64,000 bases of DNA from Deltaproteobacteria bacterium. Its GTDB lineage: Bacteria; Desulfobacterota; Desulfobacteria; Desulfobacterales; JAFDCJ01. A model generated the notes under the pieces. It made no database searches. It saw only the letters and a program-made list of their open reading frames with translations, and was not told where the DNA came from. The stretch spans positions 23,763 to 87,762 of the forward strand of contig JAFDCJ010000341.1 of the NCBI GenBank assembly GCA_019312835.1, written 5' to 3'. Below, one piece after another: positions 17,031 to 24,904 of the stretch (its first letter is position 1; the number at the start of each line of letters is the position of its first letter). The translations under genes and the position numbers were made by a program.

Positions 17031-18218
17031 ATGGCGTCTGACTCCACTCCAAAAACAGAATCAAGCCCCGCCGGCACAGACCGGCGTTTTGACACCGAAA
17101 AAATCCTGGCGTTGTCCATCGGCCATTTTATCCATGATGTCTATACCGGTTTTCTGGCGCCGCTGTTGCCGCTCTTGATCGAAAAGCTGTCCCTGTCCCT
17201 GACCCAGGCGGGCTTTTTGTCGACGATCATGCAACTGCCGGCCTTGCTCAATCCGCATATCGGCCAATTGGCCGATCGCATCAGCGGGCGCTATTTTGTC
17301 ATTCTGGCCCCGGCTCTCACAGCCGTTCCCATGAGCCTGATCGGCATGGCCCCCAGCTACGGTGTTCTGCTGATTCTGATGTTTATTACCGGTGTCAGCG
17401 TCTCCGTATGGCATGTACCGGCACCGGTGATGATTGCGGAATTGTCGGCCGCCAGAAAAGGCCGCGGCATGAGTTTTTTCATGACAGGCGGTGAGCTGGC
17501 CCGCAGCGTGGGACCATTGGTCGCGGTGGGCGCCGTTTCTGTTTTCGGGCTGGAAGATTTCTACCCGGTAATGATATTCGGCCTGCTGGCAACGGTTTGG
17601 CTGTATTTTAAGCTTCGAACGATTCCGGTCAGGCAGGTTGGTTCGCGCCGCAAATTTTCGGTTCTGGAAACCTGGCGCACGCTGAGCTTTGTTTTACTGC
17701 CGCTTTCGGCCATTCTCGTTGCCCGCGGTTTCATGCACGCCGCCATGACCGCATTTTTGCCGACCTACATCAAAATGGAAACCGGCAACCTCTGGCTGGC
17801 CGGCATTGCGCTGACCCTGTTTGAAGCTGCCGGTGTAGCCGGTGTTTTAATGGCCGGCTCCATCAGCGACTGGTTTGGGCGCCGCAAAACCCTGCTCGTC
17901 TCGCTGCTGGGAGCGCCCCTTTTCCTTTTTATATTTACGTTAAGCGGCGGGTGGATCCGGCTGGCGGCTCTGATTGCAACCGGATTTACCCTCTTGTCAA
18001 CCAGCCCCGTCATGCTGGCACTGGTCCAGGAAAATGCCAGACAGGCGCCCGCAGCCGCCAACGGCTTTTATATGATGGCCTCATTTATCGCCCGCTCGGC
18101 AGTGGTTGTGGTGGTCGGGTTTATCGCCGATAGGATCGGATTGAATGCCACCTATCTGATTAGTGCCGCCATGGGCCTGGTCGGCATTCCCTTTGTGCTG
18201 ATGCTGCCCAGGAAGTAG
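17031..18218 (+). CDS. MFS exporter, fosmidomycin-resistance (Fsr)-like
   Basis: A 395-residue 12-helix major facilitator protein. The N-terminal SIGHFIHDVYTGFLAPLLPLLIEKL block and VWHVPAPVMIAELS are typical of the Fsr/YfnC subgroup. A cytoplasmic tail of 25 residues precedes helix 1. The MFS loop motif between helices 8 and 9 reads GSISDWFGRRKTL. A weak AAGGGA site precedes the ATG. Fsr-like pumps confer fosmidomycin resistance when overexpressed, but natural substrates are mostly unknown. Confidence 0.88.
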   Translation: MASDSTPKTESSPAGTDRRFDTEKILALSIGHFIHDVYTGFLAPLLPLLIEKLSLSLTQAGFLSTIMQLPALLNPHIGQLADRISGRYFVILAPALTAVPMSLIGMAPSYGVLLILMFITGVSVSVWHVPAPVMIAELSAARKGRGMSFFMTGGELARSVGPLVAVGAVSVFGLEDFYPVMIFGLLATVWLYFKLRTIPVRQVGSRRKFSVLETWRTLSFVLLPLSAILVARGFMHAAMTAFLPTYIKMETGNLWLAGIALTLFEAAGVAGVLMAGSISDWFGRRKTLLVSLLGAPLFLFIFTLSGGWIRLAALIATGFTLLSTSPVMLALVQENARQAPAAANGFYMMASFIARSAVVVVVGFIADRIGLNATYLISAAMGLVGIPFVLMLPRK

Positions 18219-18285
18219 AGCTGAGCACAATAGTAAAAAATCTACTTGGAATTGAAAACTGGCACATAGTAGCCTCCCTTTAGCT

Positions 18286-18463
18286 GGAGTATTGGAGTAG
18301 CGGAGTGTTGGAGTATTGGAATGCAAGTCAGAAAAGAACCATACGTATCATCTATACAATTGGATGCTTTTCTTGTAATTCCATGTTAAATTTCAGAAAT
18401 ATTTTTAGAACAGGCTGGACCTCACCAATCCATTACTCCATTGCTCCAGTACTCCAACACGCC
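18286..18463. repeat. Dyad of GGAGTATTGGAGT-type units
   Basis: Left arm 18286-18320 consists of tandem TGGAGTATTGGAGTAG-like units; the right arm 18429-18463 is their complement (ATTACTCCATTGCTCCAG-type). The arms agree at about 28 of 35 positions. The centre of about 108 bases is AT-rich. It fills most of the spacer 18219-18523 between the MFS and antiporter genes, which carries no gene. Confidence 0.8.
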
Positions 18464-18523
18464 AACACATATAGAAATAGCGCTCGATTACAATAAATCC
18501 AATAGTCACCTCTGGGAGCACAT

Positions 18524-19780
18524 ATGAAATTGTTCCATATTTTGGCAATTCTGATTACATTGTCGGCGGGCTTCAGCTATTTGAATCACCGGTTCATCCG
18601 GCTGCCCAACACCATCGGATTGATGCTGATCGCCCTGCTGGTGTCTCTGGGGATAGCCGCTTTAGGGCGCTTCGGCTTCGGCCTGCAGGCAGATGCCCAG
18701 CGGCTATTGGCCAGCATCGATTTCGATGAGACCCTGCTGCACGGCATGCTGTCGTTTCTGCTGTTTGCCGGTGCCCTGCACATCAACCTGGCAAACCTGG
18801 CCCGTCAAAAATACATCATCGGTTTGCTGGCAACAGTCGGTGTGCTGGGGTCGACGGTCATCATCGCGTTTATCAGCAAATGGGTCCTGGCCCTGCTGGG
18901 TATCGACCTGCCCATGATCTATTGTCTGCTCTTCGGCGCTTTGATTTCTCCCACCGATCCGATCGCCGTCCTCGGCATCCTAAAAAACATCGGGGTTTCC
19001 GAAAGCCTGGAAACCAAAATCTGCGGCGAATCTCTGTTTAATGACGGGGTCGCGGTAGTGGTGTTTTTGGTGTTTCTGAAAATCGCCACCGGCGGTCAGG
19101 AAGTCACCGCGATTTCGGTGTTAGGCCTCTTCTTTAAGGAGGCGCTCGGCGGGGTGGTGTTCGGGCTGCTGATCGGATGGGTGGCTTACTGGATGCTGAA
19201 AACCATCGACAACTACCAGGTGGAGGTATTGATCACCCTCGCGCTGGTCGCCGGGGGGTTTGCCCTGGCCGATGAGCTGCACCTCTCGGGCCCCATTGCC
19301 ATAGTTGTCGCCGGCCTTTTGATCGGAAACCACGGCAGACTGCTGGCCATGTCTGATACGGTGCGAGAGCACCTCGACACGTTCTGGGAGCTGGTCGATG
19401 AAATCCTGAATGCGGTGCTGTTTGTCCTGATCGGACTGGAAGTGCTGGTGCTCACCTTCACCCGGGAATATTTCATTGCCGGGCTGGTGCTGATCCCGCT
19501 TTTGGTTCTGGCGCGATTTATCAGTGTGGGCTGGCCGGTGATGACCATGCGGTTGTTTCGCTCTTTCAGCCCCGATGTCGTTAAAATTCTGACCTGGGGT
19601 GGGCTGCGCGGCGGGATTTCCGTTGCCCTGGCATTGTCACTGCCGCCGGGGAAAAATCGCGAGGTTATTCTGGCCATCACTTACATGATGGTGGTATTTT
19701 CCGTTATCGTTCAGGGCCTGACCATCGGCAAATTAGTTGGTTGGAGTCAAAAAAAGCAAAAGGAACATTTAAAAGATTGA
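18524..19780 (+). CDS. CPA1-family Na+/H+ antiporter (NhaP-like)
   Basis: A 418-residue protein with about 12 membrane helices. Diagnostic CPA1 features are the ALISPTDPIAVLGIL motif (helix 5), the GESLFNDGVAVVVF motif holding the exchange aspartate (helix 6), and TWGGLRGGISVALALSLP near the C-terminus. It exchanges Na+ or K+ for protons across the inner membrane, for pH and salt balance. The ATG follows GGGAGC. No cytoplasmic regulatory domain is attached. Its TGA lies inside the left arm of a hairpin shared with the convergent molybdopterin oxidoreductase gene. Confidence 0.93.
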   Translation: MKLFHILAILITLSAGFSYLNHRFIRLPNTIGLMLIALLVSLGIAALGRFGFGLQADAQRLLASIDFDETLLHGMLSFLLFAGALHINLANLARQKYIIGLLATVGVLGSTVIIAFISKWVLALLGIDLPMIYCLLFGALISPTDPIAVLGILKNIGVSESLETKICGESLFNDGVAVVVFLVFLKIATGGQEVTAISVLGLFFKEALGGVVFGLLIGWVAYWMLKTIDNYQVEVLITLALVAGGFALADELHLSGPIAIVVAGLLIGNHGRLLAMSDTVREHLDTFWELVDEILNAVLFVLIGLEVLVLTFTREYFIAGLVLIPLLVLARFISVGWPVMTMRLFRSFSPDVVKILTWGGLRGGISVALALSLPPGKNREVILAITYMMVVFSVIVQGLTIGKLVGWSQKKQKEHLKD

Positions 19781-19930
19781 ACATCGAACGTTGAATTAGA
19801 ATGGGTGAGAATACAGACAGCGGCAAATAAGCCGTCAAGATCTATAAATCCGATTGAAAAAAACTAAAGAACCGGTGGAGCAAAGCGACATATTATTCGA
19901 TGTTCGACGTTGGACGTTCATCTTTTTAAT
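19771..19930. repeat. Convergent-end dyad of GAACATCGAACGTT units
   Basis: Left arm about 19771-19796 and right arm about 19897-19930 pair with few mismatches and are made of GAACATCGAACGTTGAA-like units. Both stop codons of the convergent genes (TGA 19778-19780; TAA complementary to 19926-19928) fall in the arms, each after a codon pair ending in Asp. It probably acts as a two-way 3' end. Confidence 0.75.
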
Positions 19931-20621
19931 CAAATCTTTCTTCTTTCCAGGGATCAGCTGAGTTGCTGTAACCGGAGCTCTCATAGTATCCCGGCTCATC
20001 AACGGCTTCAAACCTGATCGCCTTGAGCCATTTGACGCTTTTGTAAAAATAGCGATCCGGCACCAGGCCGCGCACCGGTGCGCCATGGATGTGGGGCAGA
20101 TCGCTGCCGGCATAACTGTGGGCCAGAATGACATTGTCTTTGCGAGCCTCGCTGATAGGGATGTTGCTTGAATAATCACCCGCGGCTTCAAAGATGACAA
20201 AGCGAGCGCTGTCTTTAACCTGGACCAGGTCCATGATGGTTTTCACGGGAACGCCGCGCCAGCGGGAATCCAGCAGGGTCCACCCCGTCACGCAATGAAC
20301 ATCGCAGGTCAGATCCATCTGTTTGAGATCCATCAGGTCGTCATATTTCAAGGTGCGGGGTTCGGCAGCTTCACCACCGATCTCAAGGCGCCAGTTGGAC
20401 ACGGTCCTGTCACCCCGGGTACCGCCCATATTGGGTAAGGCTTTGACCGCATGCTGACCGGGAGGGATTCGCGGTCTTCCGTCGGGCCGCAACTCAGCCG
20501 CGAGGGCCCGATTCTCGGAATCCATCAGCTTTACGAATACGCCCGGCAACCCGATTGACACCAGGGTTCCCCCGGCAGCTGCCATAAAATCCCGTCTGGT
20601 AATCTTTTTATTTTTTCCCAT
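19926..20621 (-). CDS. Tat-exported molybdopterin oxidoreductase (sulfite-oxidase fold)
   Basis: A 231-residue protein with a twin-arginine signal (KKITRRDFMAAAGG). The mature part is the sulfite-oxidase/MsrP molybdopterin domain: DVHCVTGWTLLDSRWRGV holds the Cys that binds molybdenum, and LPHIHGAPVRGLVPDRYFYKS is the usual substrate/cofactor region. It lacks the C-terminal dimerisation domain of true sulfite oxidase and so resembles MsrP (YedY), which repairs oxidised methionine in the periplasm. No MsrQ haem membrane partner is adjacent. The start at 20621 is supported by GAGGTGG; a frame extension to 20660 is unlikely. Confidence 0.88.
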   Translation of the reverse strand: MGKNKKITRRDFMAAAGGTLVSIGLPGVFVKLMDSENRALAAELRPDGRPRIPPGQHAVKALPNMGGTRGDRTVSNWRLEIGGEAAEPRTLKYDDLMDLKQMDLTCDVHCVTGWTLLDSRWRGVPVKTIMDLVQVKDSARFVIFEAAGDYSSNIPISEARKDNVILAHSYAGSDLPHIHGAPVRGLVPDRYFYKSVKWLKAIRFEAVDEPGYYESSGYSNSADPWKEERFD

Positions 20622-20847
20622 AGCCACCTCAAGTCGGTTGAAAACCGCTATTTTATTCAACGGATCTTCAAAAAGCTAAGCCTCATTATAACCCAAGTCA
20701 ATCGCCACCATTATATACGGTTGCGTTCTGAGGGGTGATCTGCTAAATTACTGCTAATTATATCCGGTTGAATGAGCAGGTTAGCTGCCTGACGAATTGA
20801 CTATTTGACTATTTTTCTATTTTCCAACCACAAGGAGACGACATTTC

Positions 20848-21213
20848 ATGACAGATGAACAGCAAAATGAGCTTGAATTCAAACTCGATCGATCGAACCT
20901 GTACCTCGAAGAATCTTATACCGACCTGAAAGTCGGCACCATCAAACGCCTTACCCCGGTTAAGGCCGACGGGACGGAAGATAAATCCCGCCGAACGGTA
21001 TTTGTCGGACATACCAGTGTCATGACCCCCAACGGCGCCCTGCCCATTCAAAATGTAATCGAAGCCAAAGAACTGTCGCAGGCCATTAAAAAATTTCCGG
21101 AGGCGTTACAGGCCGCCATGGACCGGCTTATCGAAGAGGTCAAAAAGTACCAGGAGCAGCAGGAATCCCAGATACAAACACCGGACTCGAACATTATCAT
21201 TCCCGGACGGTAG
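20848..21213 (+). CDS. Small cytoplasmic protein of unknown function
   Basis: A 121-residue, charged protein without signal or membrane segment. It starts with an acidic helical part (MTDEQQNELEFKLDRSNLYLEES), continues with a beta-rich middle around GTIKRLTPVKADG and RRTVFVGHTSVMTPNG, and ends in a helical Glu/Lys/Gln-rich tail. The CACAAGGAGACGAC ribosome binding site is strong. It begins a tightly spaced run of five genes ending in nudC. I do not recognise the family beyond its likely restriction to this group of bacteria. Confidence 0.7.
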   Translation: MTDEQQNELEFKLDRSNLYLEESYTDLKVGTIKRLTPVKADGTEDKSRRTVFVGHTSVMTPNGALPIQNVIEAKELSQAIKKFPEALQAAMDRLIEEVKKYQEQQESQIQTPDSNIIIPGR

Positions 21214-21269
21214 ATGGGACTGCACCGATTTAATAACCAGAGCTACCTGTAGCACCAGCAACGTAACCG

Positions 21270-22520
21270 ATGGGATTTCTCAACTTTTTTTCAGGCAAAA
21301 ACCCCGAAGATTATGACTTAAAAGGGGATAGATTCGCTGAAACCGGCGCTTACGGTAAAGCGATCGTGGAATACGAGCGTGCCCTGGAACGGCTGGAAAA
21401 AACAGCGCCCTGGGATGACGGCTTTCGCCAGAGCCTGAACGATAAAATCCACAGCAGTAAAGAAGCCCTGGCATTGCTGCACAAACAAAGCGCCGCAGAC
21501 ATGCTGGAGGCCGGCTATCACGAGGACGCCCAGCAGTATATTCAGCTGGCCCTGGACCTCACCGAAGATCCGGATCTCATCACCGATCTTGAGAGACACA
21601 AACGCGAAAGCGAAGCCCGCGCCCTGGAGGCGATTCAAATCGAAGAAAGCGACGTCGAACCCACCGAGCCGACGGAGCTCCAGGATGATCAGCCACCTGA
21701 ACATGAGCCGGATGACGAATATTTCACGGCTCTGATCGGAACCCTTCCGGAAGAGATTCAGGATGCCTACCTGGACTACGGGGATGCCTTCAAAAAAGGG
21801 TACCTGGCCCTGAACCAGGGAGACTTTAAATCGGCCGCCGTGTTTTTGCGGCGGGCATTGGAGGAAAATCCTGACCCGCAAAATTACATTGCCCTGGAGC
21901 TGGCAACGGCCTGCCTGAATCTGGGCGAATTTGAAGAGGCCCGCCGGCTGTTGGAGGAATTTCTGCAATACCATCCGGATACGCTGCCGGCCTATCAGCT
22001 GCTGTGCGAAACTTTCTGGGAAACCAGGGATTTCGATCGGGCTGACTCCCTGATCTCCGCGCTGCCCCCGGAGCTGGCAGAGTCTGTAGCCGGCTTTGTG
22101 CTGCACGGCGAGACCCTTTTTCATGCCGGGCGCTATAAGGAGGCCAAGGCCTTTTATCGGGAGTGCCTCAAAAACTACGAATGGAATGAAACCATTGCCC
22201 GCGCCCTGGCCAAGGCTCATGAAGCCCTGAATGAGCTGGCCAACGCCCGCAATGTTTACCGCGAAATCATGGACGGGTGCCGCAGTTGCCACTCGCGGAT
22301 CGACCCTTATATTAAGCAAAAATACGCCGACCTCAGTTTTGCTTCAGGGCTCAACACCACCGAAGTTTTGGAACTCTATCTTGCCCTGGTGAGAGAGGTT
22401 CCGGAACACAAGGCGGATTATTATCAGAAAATCAGCAAGATCTATACCGCCCAGGGCAACAAGACCGAGGCCCGTCGGTTCGAGCTGTTTGCTGAAAAAG
22501 CAAAGGACGAAATTCAGTAA
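21270..22520 (+). CDS. Tetratricopeptide-repeat protein
   Basis: A 416-residue soluble protein made of helix pairs of the TPR type. Recognisable repeats include AETGAYGKAIVEYERALER near the start, ALNQGDFKSAAVFLRRALEENPD in the middle, and AGRYKEAKAFYRECLKNY followed by ELANARNVYREIM towards the end. A strongly acidic, proline-containing linker at about residues 125-150 splits the protein in two. There is no signal peptide. TPR proteins act as protein-binding scaffolds. It lies 56 bases after the preceding small gene and 16 bases before the next one, implying an operon. Confidence 0.82.
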   Translation: MGFLNFFSGKNPEDYDLKGDRFAETGAYGKAIVEYERALERLEKTAPWDDGFRQSLNDKIHSSKEALALLHKQSAADMLEAGYHEDAQQYIQLALDLTEDPDLITDLERHKRESEARALEAIQIEESDVEPTEPTELQDDQPPEHEPDDEYFTALIGTLPEEIQDAYLDYGDAFKKGYLALNQGDFKSAAVFLRRALEENPDPQNYIALELATACLNLGEFEEARRLLEEFLQYHPDTLPAYQLLCETFWETRDFDRADSLISALPPELAESVAGFVLHGETLFHAGRYKEAKAFYRECLKNYEWNETIARALAKAHEALNELANARNVYREIMDGCRSCHSRIDPYIKQKYADLSFASGLNTTEVLELYLALVREVPEHKADYYQKISKIYTAQGNKTEARRFELFAEKAKDEIQ

Positions 22521-22536
22521 TTAGAAGCTGTTTGCC

Positions 22537-22734
22537 ATGGCCAACCAATACAGCGTTGAAATTCACCAATACATCAGTGAAAGAATAGCTGCGGCAACCA
22601 GCGCGCAGAAGAAGGCGGAAGCTGCCAATGATTCAGCCGCCCGCCGTTTCTATGCCGGCCAGCTTTACGAACTGGAAAAAATCCGTGAGTACATGGCACA
22701 GAATATCGATCTGAAGACACAAAAATACTACTAA
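22537..22734 (+). CDS. Small helical protein, paralogue 1
   Basis: A 65-residue soluble protein predicted to form a helical hairpin (MANQYSVEIHQYISERIAA...). It shares a pattern with the next gene: an ERIA/QRIA stretch, NDSAA or NDSPA, then F..G..YELEKIREYMAQN against F..G..ALLEFQEFLVQN. The two are probably old duplicates. It starts 16 bases after the TPR gene and belongs to the same transcription unit. No known family. Confidence 0.65.
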   Translation: MANQYSVEIHQYISERIAAATSAQKKAEAANDSAARRFYAGQLYELEKIREYMAQNIDLKTQKYY

Positions 22735-22766
22735 ACCGGCTTATAGCTCAAGCTCGCAATGCTCGC

Positions 22767-22839
22767 AGCTCATAGCTGATAGTTCATAGCTCATGGCGTG
22801 AGGCTCAGACTATCGGCTATGAGCTTTGAGCTATGAGCT
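22767..22839. repeat. Dyad of AGCTATGAGC units
   Basis: Left arm 22767-22794 (AGCTCATAGCTGATAG-like) and right arm 22811-22839 (CGGCTATGAGCTTTGAGC-like) are complementary runs of degenerate AGCTCATAGC units. It separates the two small paralogues inside an operon. Single-arm relatives are at 23943-23976 and at the end of 7500-7536. Confidence 0.8.
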
Positions 22840-22858
22840 CTCTATGCGGAGCACAGCG

Positions 22859-23080
22859 ATGGCTTACGTATATTTATTGGATATGACCAAATTTGTTGAA
22901 CAGAGAATTGCCGGAGTGCGCCTGGCGCTGGAAAACTTAAATGACAGTCCAGCGGAAAAGCAATTCCTAAAGGGGCGCACCAGTGCTTTACTGGAATTTC
23001 AGGAATTCCTCGTTCAAAATTACATCCCCAAACTACCCCGTCGTATCAGAGAAGCCTACCGCAGCCAGGGCAACGGATAA
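22859..23080 (+). CDS. Small helical protein, paralogue 2
   Basis: A 73-residue protein (MAYVYLLDMTKFVEQRIAG...) with the same helical-hairpin pattern as its upstream neighbour and a basic C-terminus (KLPRRIREAYRSQ). I chose the ATG at 22859, with GGAG seven bases upstream; TTG at 22826 and ATG at 22844 would put the N-terminus in the AGCTATGAGC repeat. It ends 24 bases before nudC. Confidence 0.62.
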   Translation: MAYVYLLDMTKFVEQRIAGVRLALENLNDSPAEKQFLKGRTSALLEFQEFLVQNYIPKLPRRIREAYRSQGNG

Positions 23081-23104
23081 TCGGAAGAGGACGTTCAGCA
23101 ACAG

Positions 23105-23923
23105 ATGCCTTTTACCCCCAATTTCATAGCACCGCCACATGAGTCACCGGAAGCGTTGTGGTTTGTCTATCACCAGCATCGCCTTCTCATCAAGACCGGC
23201 ACCAATGGATACCGCGTGCCCCGCTTGCAGGAGCTGGACATATTTGGACCCTCCTTGATCCACAAACAATTTTTAGGCTCGCTGGATGAAATCCCATGTT
23301 ATGCAGCCGAGTTGACAACCGATCGCCACCTGACCGGCGAATTCGCGCTAAAAGGTCTGCGGGAGCTTTTTTTCGGTCAAATGGAAGAGGAGCTGGTCTG
23401 GATCGCCGGCCAGGCAAACCAACTGGTCGACTGGAGTCGCAACCATCAGTTCTGTGGCCAATGCGGCCGGCCCACCGAGGACGGTCAGGACGAACGTGCC
23501 AAGGTTTGTGCCCGCTGCCAATTGATCAACTACCCACGGGTGTCACCGGCGGTTATCGTAGCGGTTGTAAAAGGAGATAAAATTCTTCTGGCCAATAATG
23601 TTCGGTTTAAATCTGGATATTACAGTGTGCTGGCAGGATTCGTGGAGCCCGGCGAAAATCTCGAAGAATGCGTCGCCCGGGAAATCAAGGAAGAAGTCGG
23701 GATATCGGTAAAAAATATCCGCTACTTCGCCAGTCAACCATGGCCCTTTCCCAATTCACTGATGGTGGCCTTTCTGGCCGACTACGCCGGCGGCGAAATC
23801 AACACCGACCAGACTGAAATCAGAAATGCCGGCTGGTTTTCCGCCGACAACCTGCCCAATATTCCCCCCAGGATTACCATCGCCCGCCAGCTCATCGACT
23901 GGTTTATAAATCGTGGGAAGTGA
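23105..23923 (+). CDS. nudC: NADH pyrophosphatase / RNA NAD-decapping Nudix hydrolase
   Basis: A 272-residue protein with the three-part NudC layout. The N-terminal domain is followed by a four-cysteine zinc ribbon (CGQC ... CARC, about residues 117-140). Then comes the Nudix domain: the Nudix box runs from GFVEPGENLEE to the REIKEEVGI end (G-x5-E-x7-REUXEEXGU). The NudC-specific SQPWPFPNSLM motif follows it and decides NADH specificity. The enzyme splits NAD(H) to NMN(H) and AMP and removes NAD caps from RNA. The stop codon lies in the left arm of a terminator-like hairpin. Confidence 0.96.
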   Translation: MPFTPNFIAPPHESPEALWFVYHQHRLLIKTGTNGYRVPRLQELDIFGPSLIHKQFLGSLDEIPCYAAELTTDRHLTGEFALKGLRELFFGQMEEELVWIAGQANQLVDWSRNHQFCGQCGRPTEDGQDERAKVCARCQLINYPRVSPAVIVAVVKGDKILLANNVRFKSGYYSVLAGFVEPGENLEECVAREIKEEVGISVKNIRYFASQPWPFPNSLMVAFLADYAGGEINTDQTEIRNAGWFSADNLPNIPPRITIARQLIDWFINRGK

Positions 23924-23944
23924 TAAAATCACTCCCCACGATTT
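23908..23944 (+). terminator. Hairpin overlapping the nudC stop codon
   Basis: Arms 23908-23923 and 23929-23944 form a 16-bp stem with one mismatch around an AAAATC-type loop; the core is AAATCGTGGGAAGTGA. The nudC TGA is the last codon of the left arm. The right arm ends ATTT and lacks a true T-run, so it may be a weak terminator or an RNA-stabilising 3' end. Confidence 0.65.
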
Positions 23945-23976
23945 AGCTCATAGCTGATAGCTCATGGCTCATAGCA
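23943..23976. repeat. Single arm of AGCTCATAGC units
   Basis: Tandem TAGCTCATAGCTGATAGC-like units, the same as in the left arm at 22767-22794, here without a matching second arm. Part of the gene-free stretch 23924-24378, which is otherwise filled by the REPIN-like pair, about 150 bases of plain sequence and the giant hairpin. Confidence 0.7.
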
Positions 23977-24000
23977 AAGATGGGAATCAGAAGTTCCTAT

Positions 24001-24073
24001 TGGGAGCGGCTTTCCAGCCGCGATCTGCCATGCTTCAATGGACGAAGTCCATCGCGGCTGGAAGCCGCTCCCA
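24001..24073. repeat. REPIN-like pair, second copy
   Basis: TGGGAGCGGCTTTCCAGCCG-type unit at 24001-24024 and its near-perfect inverted copy at 24051-24073 around a 26-base centre. It differs from the copy at 8621-8689 mainly in that centre. Each half can fold alone. Confidence 0.82.
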
Positions 24074-24228
24074 CATCCCCAAATTGTAGATTGGCGCCGT
24101 AAGGCCGCCTTTTGTTCGAAAGCCCCGCTAAAACGCAGAGGGACTGGCCATCTATTCTAAAAAGATTAATGTGTGCAGCAAGGCTTAGCGTGTCGGACAG
24201 ATAAAATTCGGGGGCATTTCTTTTGAAT

Positions 24229-24386
24229 CCATCTAAATTTGGGCCCGAGGGGCCCTGAAATGTTCGCGAGCGAGGCCTCACACGAATTTAAAGCGGAGCG
24301 TACACGCTAGTACGTGAGCATTTAAATTCGCGGGAGAACGAAGCTCCCGGACATTTCAGGGCCCCTCGGGCCCAAATTTTAGATGG
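24229..24386. repeat. Giant 158-bp hairpin element at the monooxygenase 3' end
   Basis: Left arm 24229-24263 and right arm 24351-24386 match over 35 bases with a single inserted T (core GGGCCCGAGGGGCCCTGAAA). Inside are CGAATTTAAA/TTTAAATTCG (24283-24292 with 24321-24330) and CGTAC/GTACG (24299-24303 with 24310-24314), giving a three-tier dyad. The TAA of the adjacent minus-strand gene (24379-24381) lies in the right arm. Confidence 0.9.
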
Positions 24387-24687
24387 GTTTGAGGACTTGG
24401 ATTGTGACGTTAGTGACCAGGTCCTTCACCTTGTCCCGATATTCGGCCATATGCGGCGCCTTGAGGTGGGCCCGCAGGGCATCGATGTTGCGCCAGGCTT
24501 CGACCAGGATCACCGCATCTGCGCGGATCTCACCCTGAGAGGGCAAGCCGCCGTCGACGTCGACGAAAGGGTCGTAGGCCAGGCAACCGTCTTCGTCCTT
24601 CACCTTGGGGATATTTTCATTCAAAATGGGCAAAAACGCTTCACGGCAGCCGGGCTTCAGCTCGATGGTGGCGATCACTTGTATCAT
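24379..24687 (-). CDS. ABM-domain (quinol monooxygenase-like) protein
   Basis: A 102-residue single-domain protein of the antibiotic-biosynthesis-monooxygenase fold, like YgiN. Typical features are the start VIATIELKPGCREAFLPIL, the CLAYDPFVD strand, ILVEAWRNIDALRAHLKAPHM and a final beta strand. Members act on quinones or haem as dimers, or have no known substrate. A strong AGGAGG site precedes the ATG. Its last codons and stop form part of the giant hairpin, so that element is its natural 3' end. Confidence 0.88.
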   Translation of the reverse strand: MIQVIATIELKPGCREAFLPILNENIPKVKDEDGCLAYDPFVDVDGGLPSQGEIRADAVILVEAWRNIDALRAHLKAPHMAEYRDKVKDLVTNVTIQVLKPI

Positions 24688-24904
24688 GTCCGCATCCTCC
24701 TTCTCAGTGGTACCGAAACCAATTCACTTTAAAGGATAACATCCCGATTGGCAAGTTTAGGATCATAGCCTTATCCCGTCGCAGTCTAATTTTTGAAAAA
24801 AGCTTAAGATCGGACTCTTTTAGGTCGATATAATTTGAGCCGGGAATACAGGGTCTTTTCTGACACGGCGGTTACAAAAAATCAAAACACTCGAGGTCAT
24901 TCAA

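Noticed and set aside
21318-22319. 333-codon minus-strand frame inside the TPR gene
   Set aside because: It is the antisense shadow of the TPR protein; the plus strand has clear repeats and ribosome binding site.
22741-22840. CRISPR array
   Set aside because: The tandem units are short, degenerate and contiguous and form complementary arms; there are no regular unique spacers.
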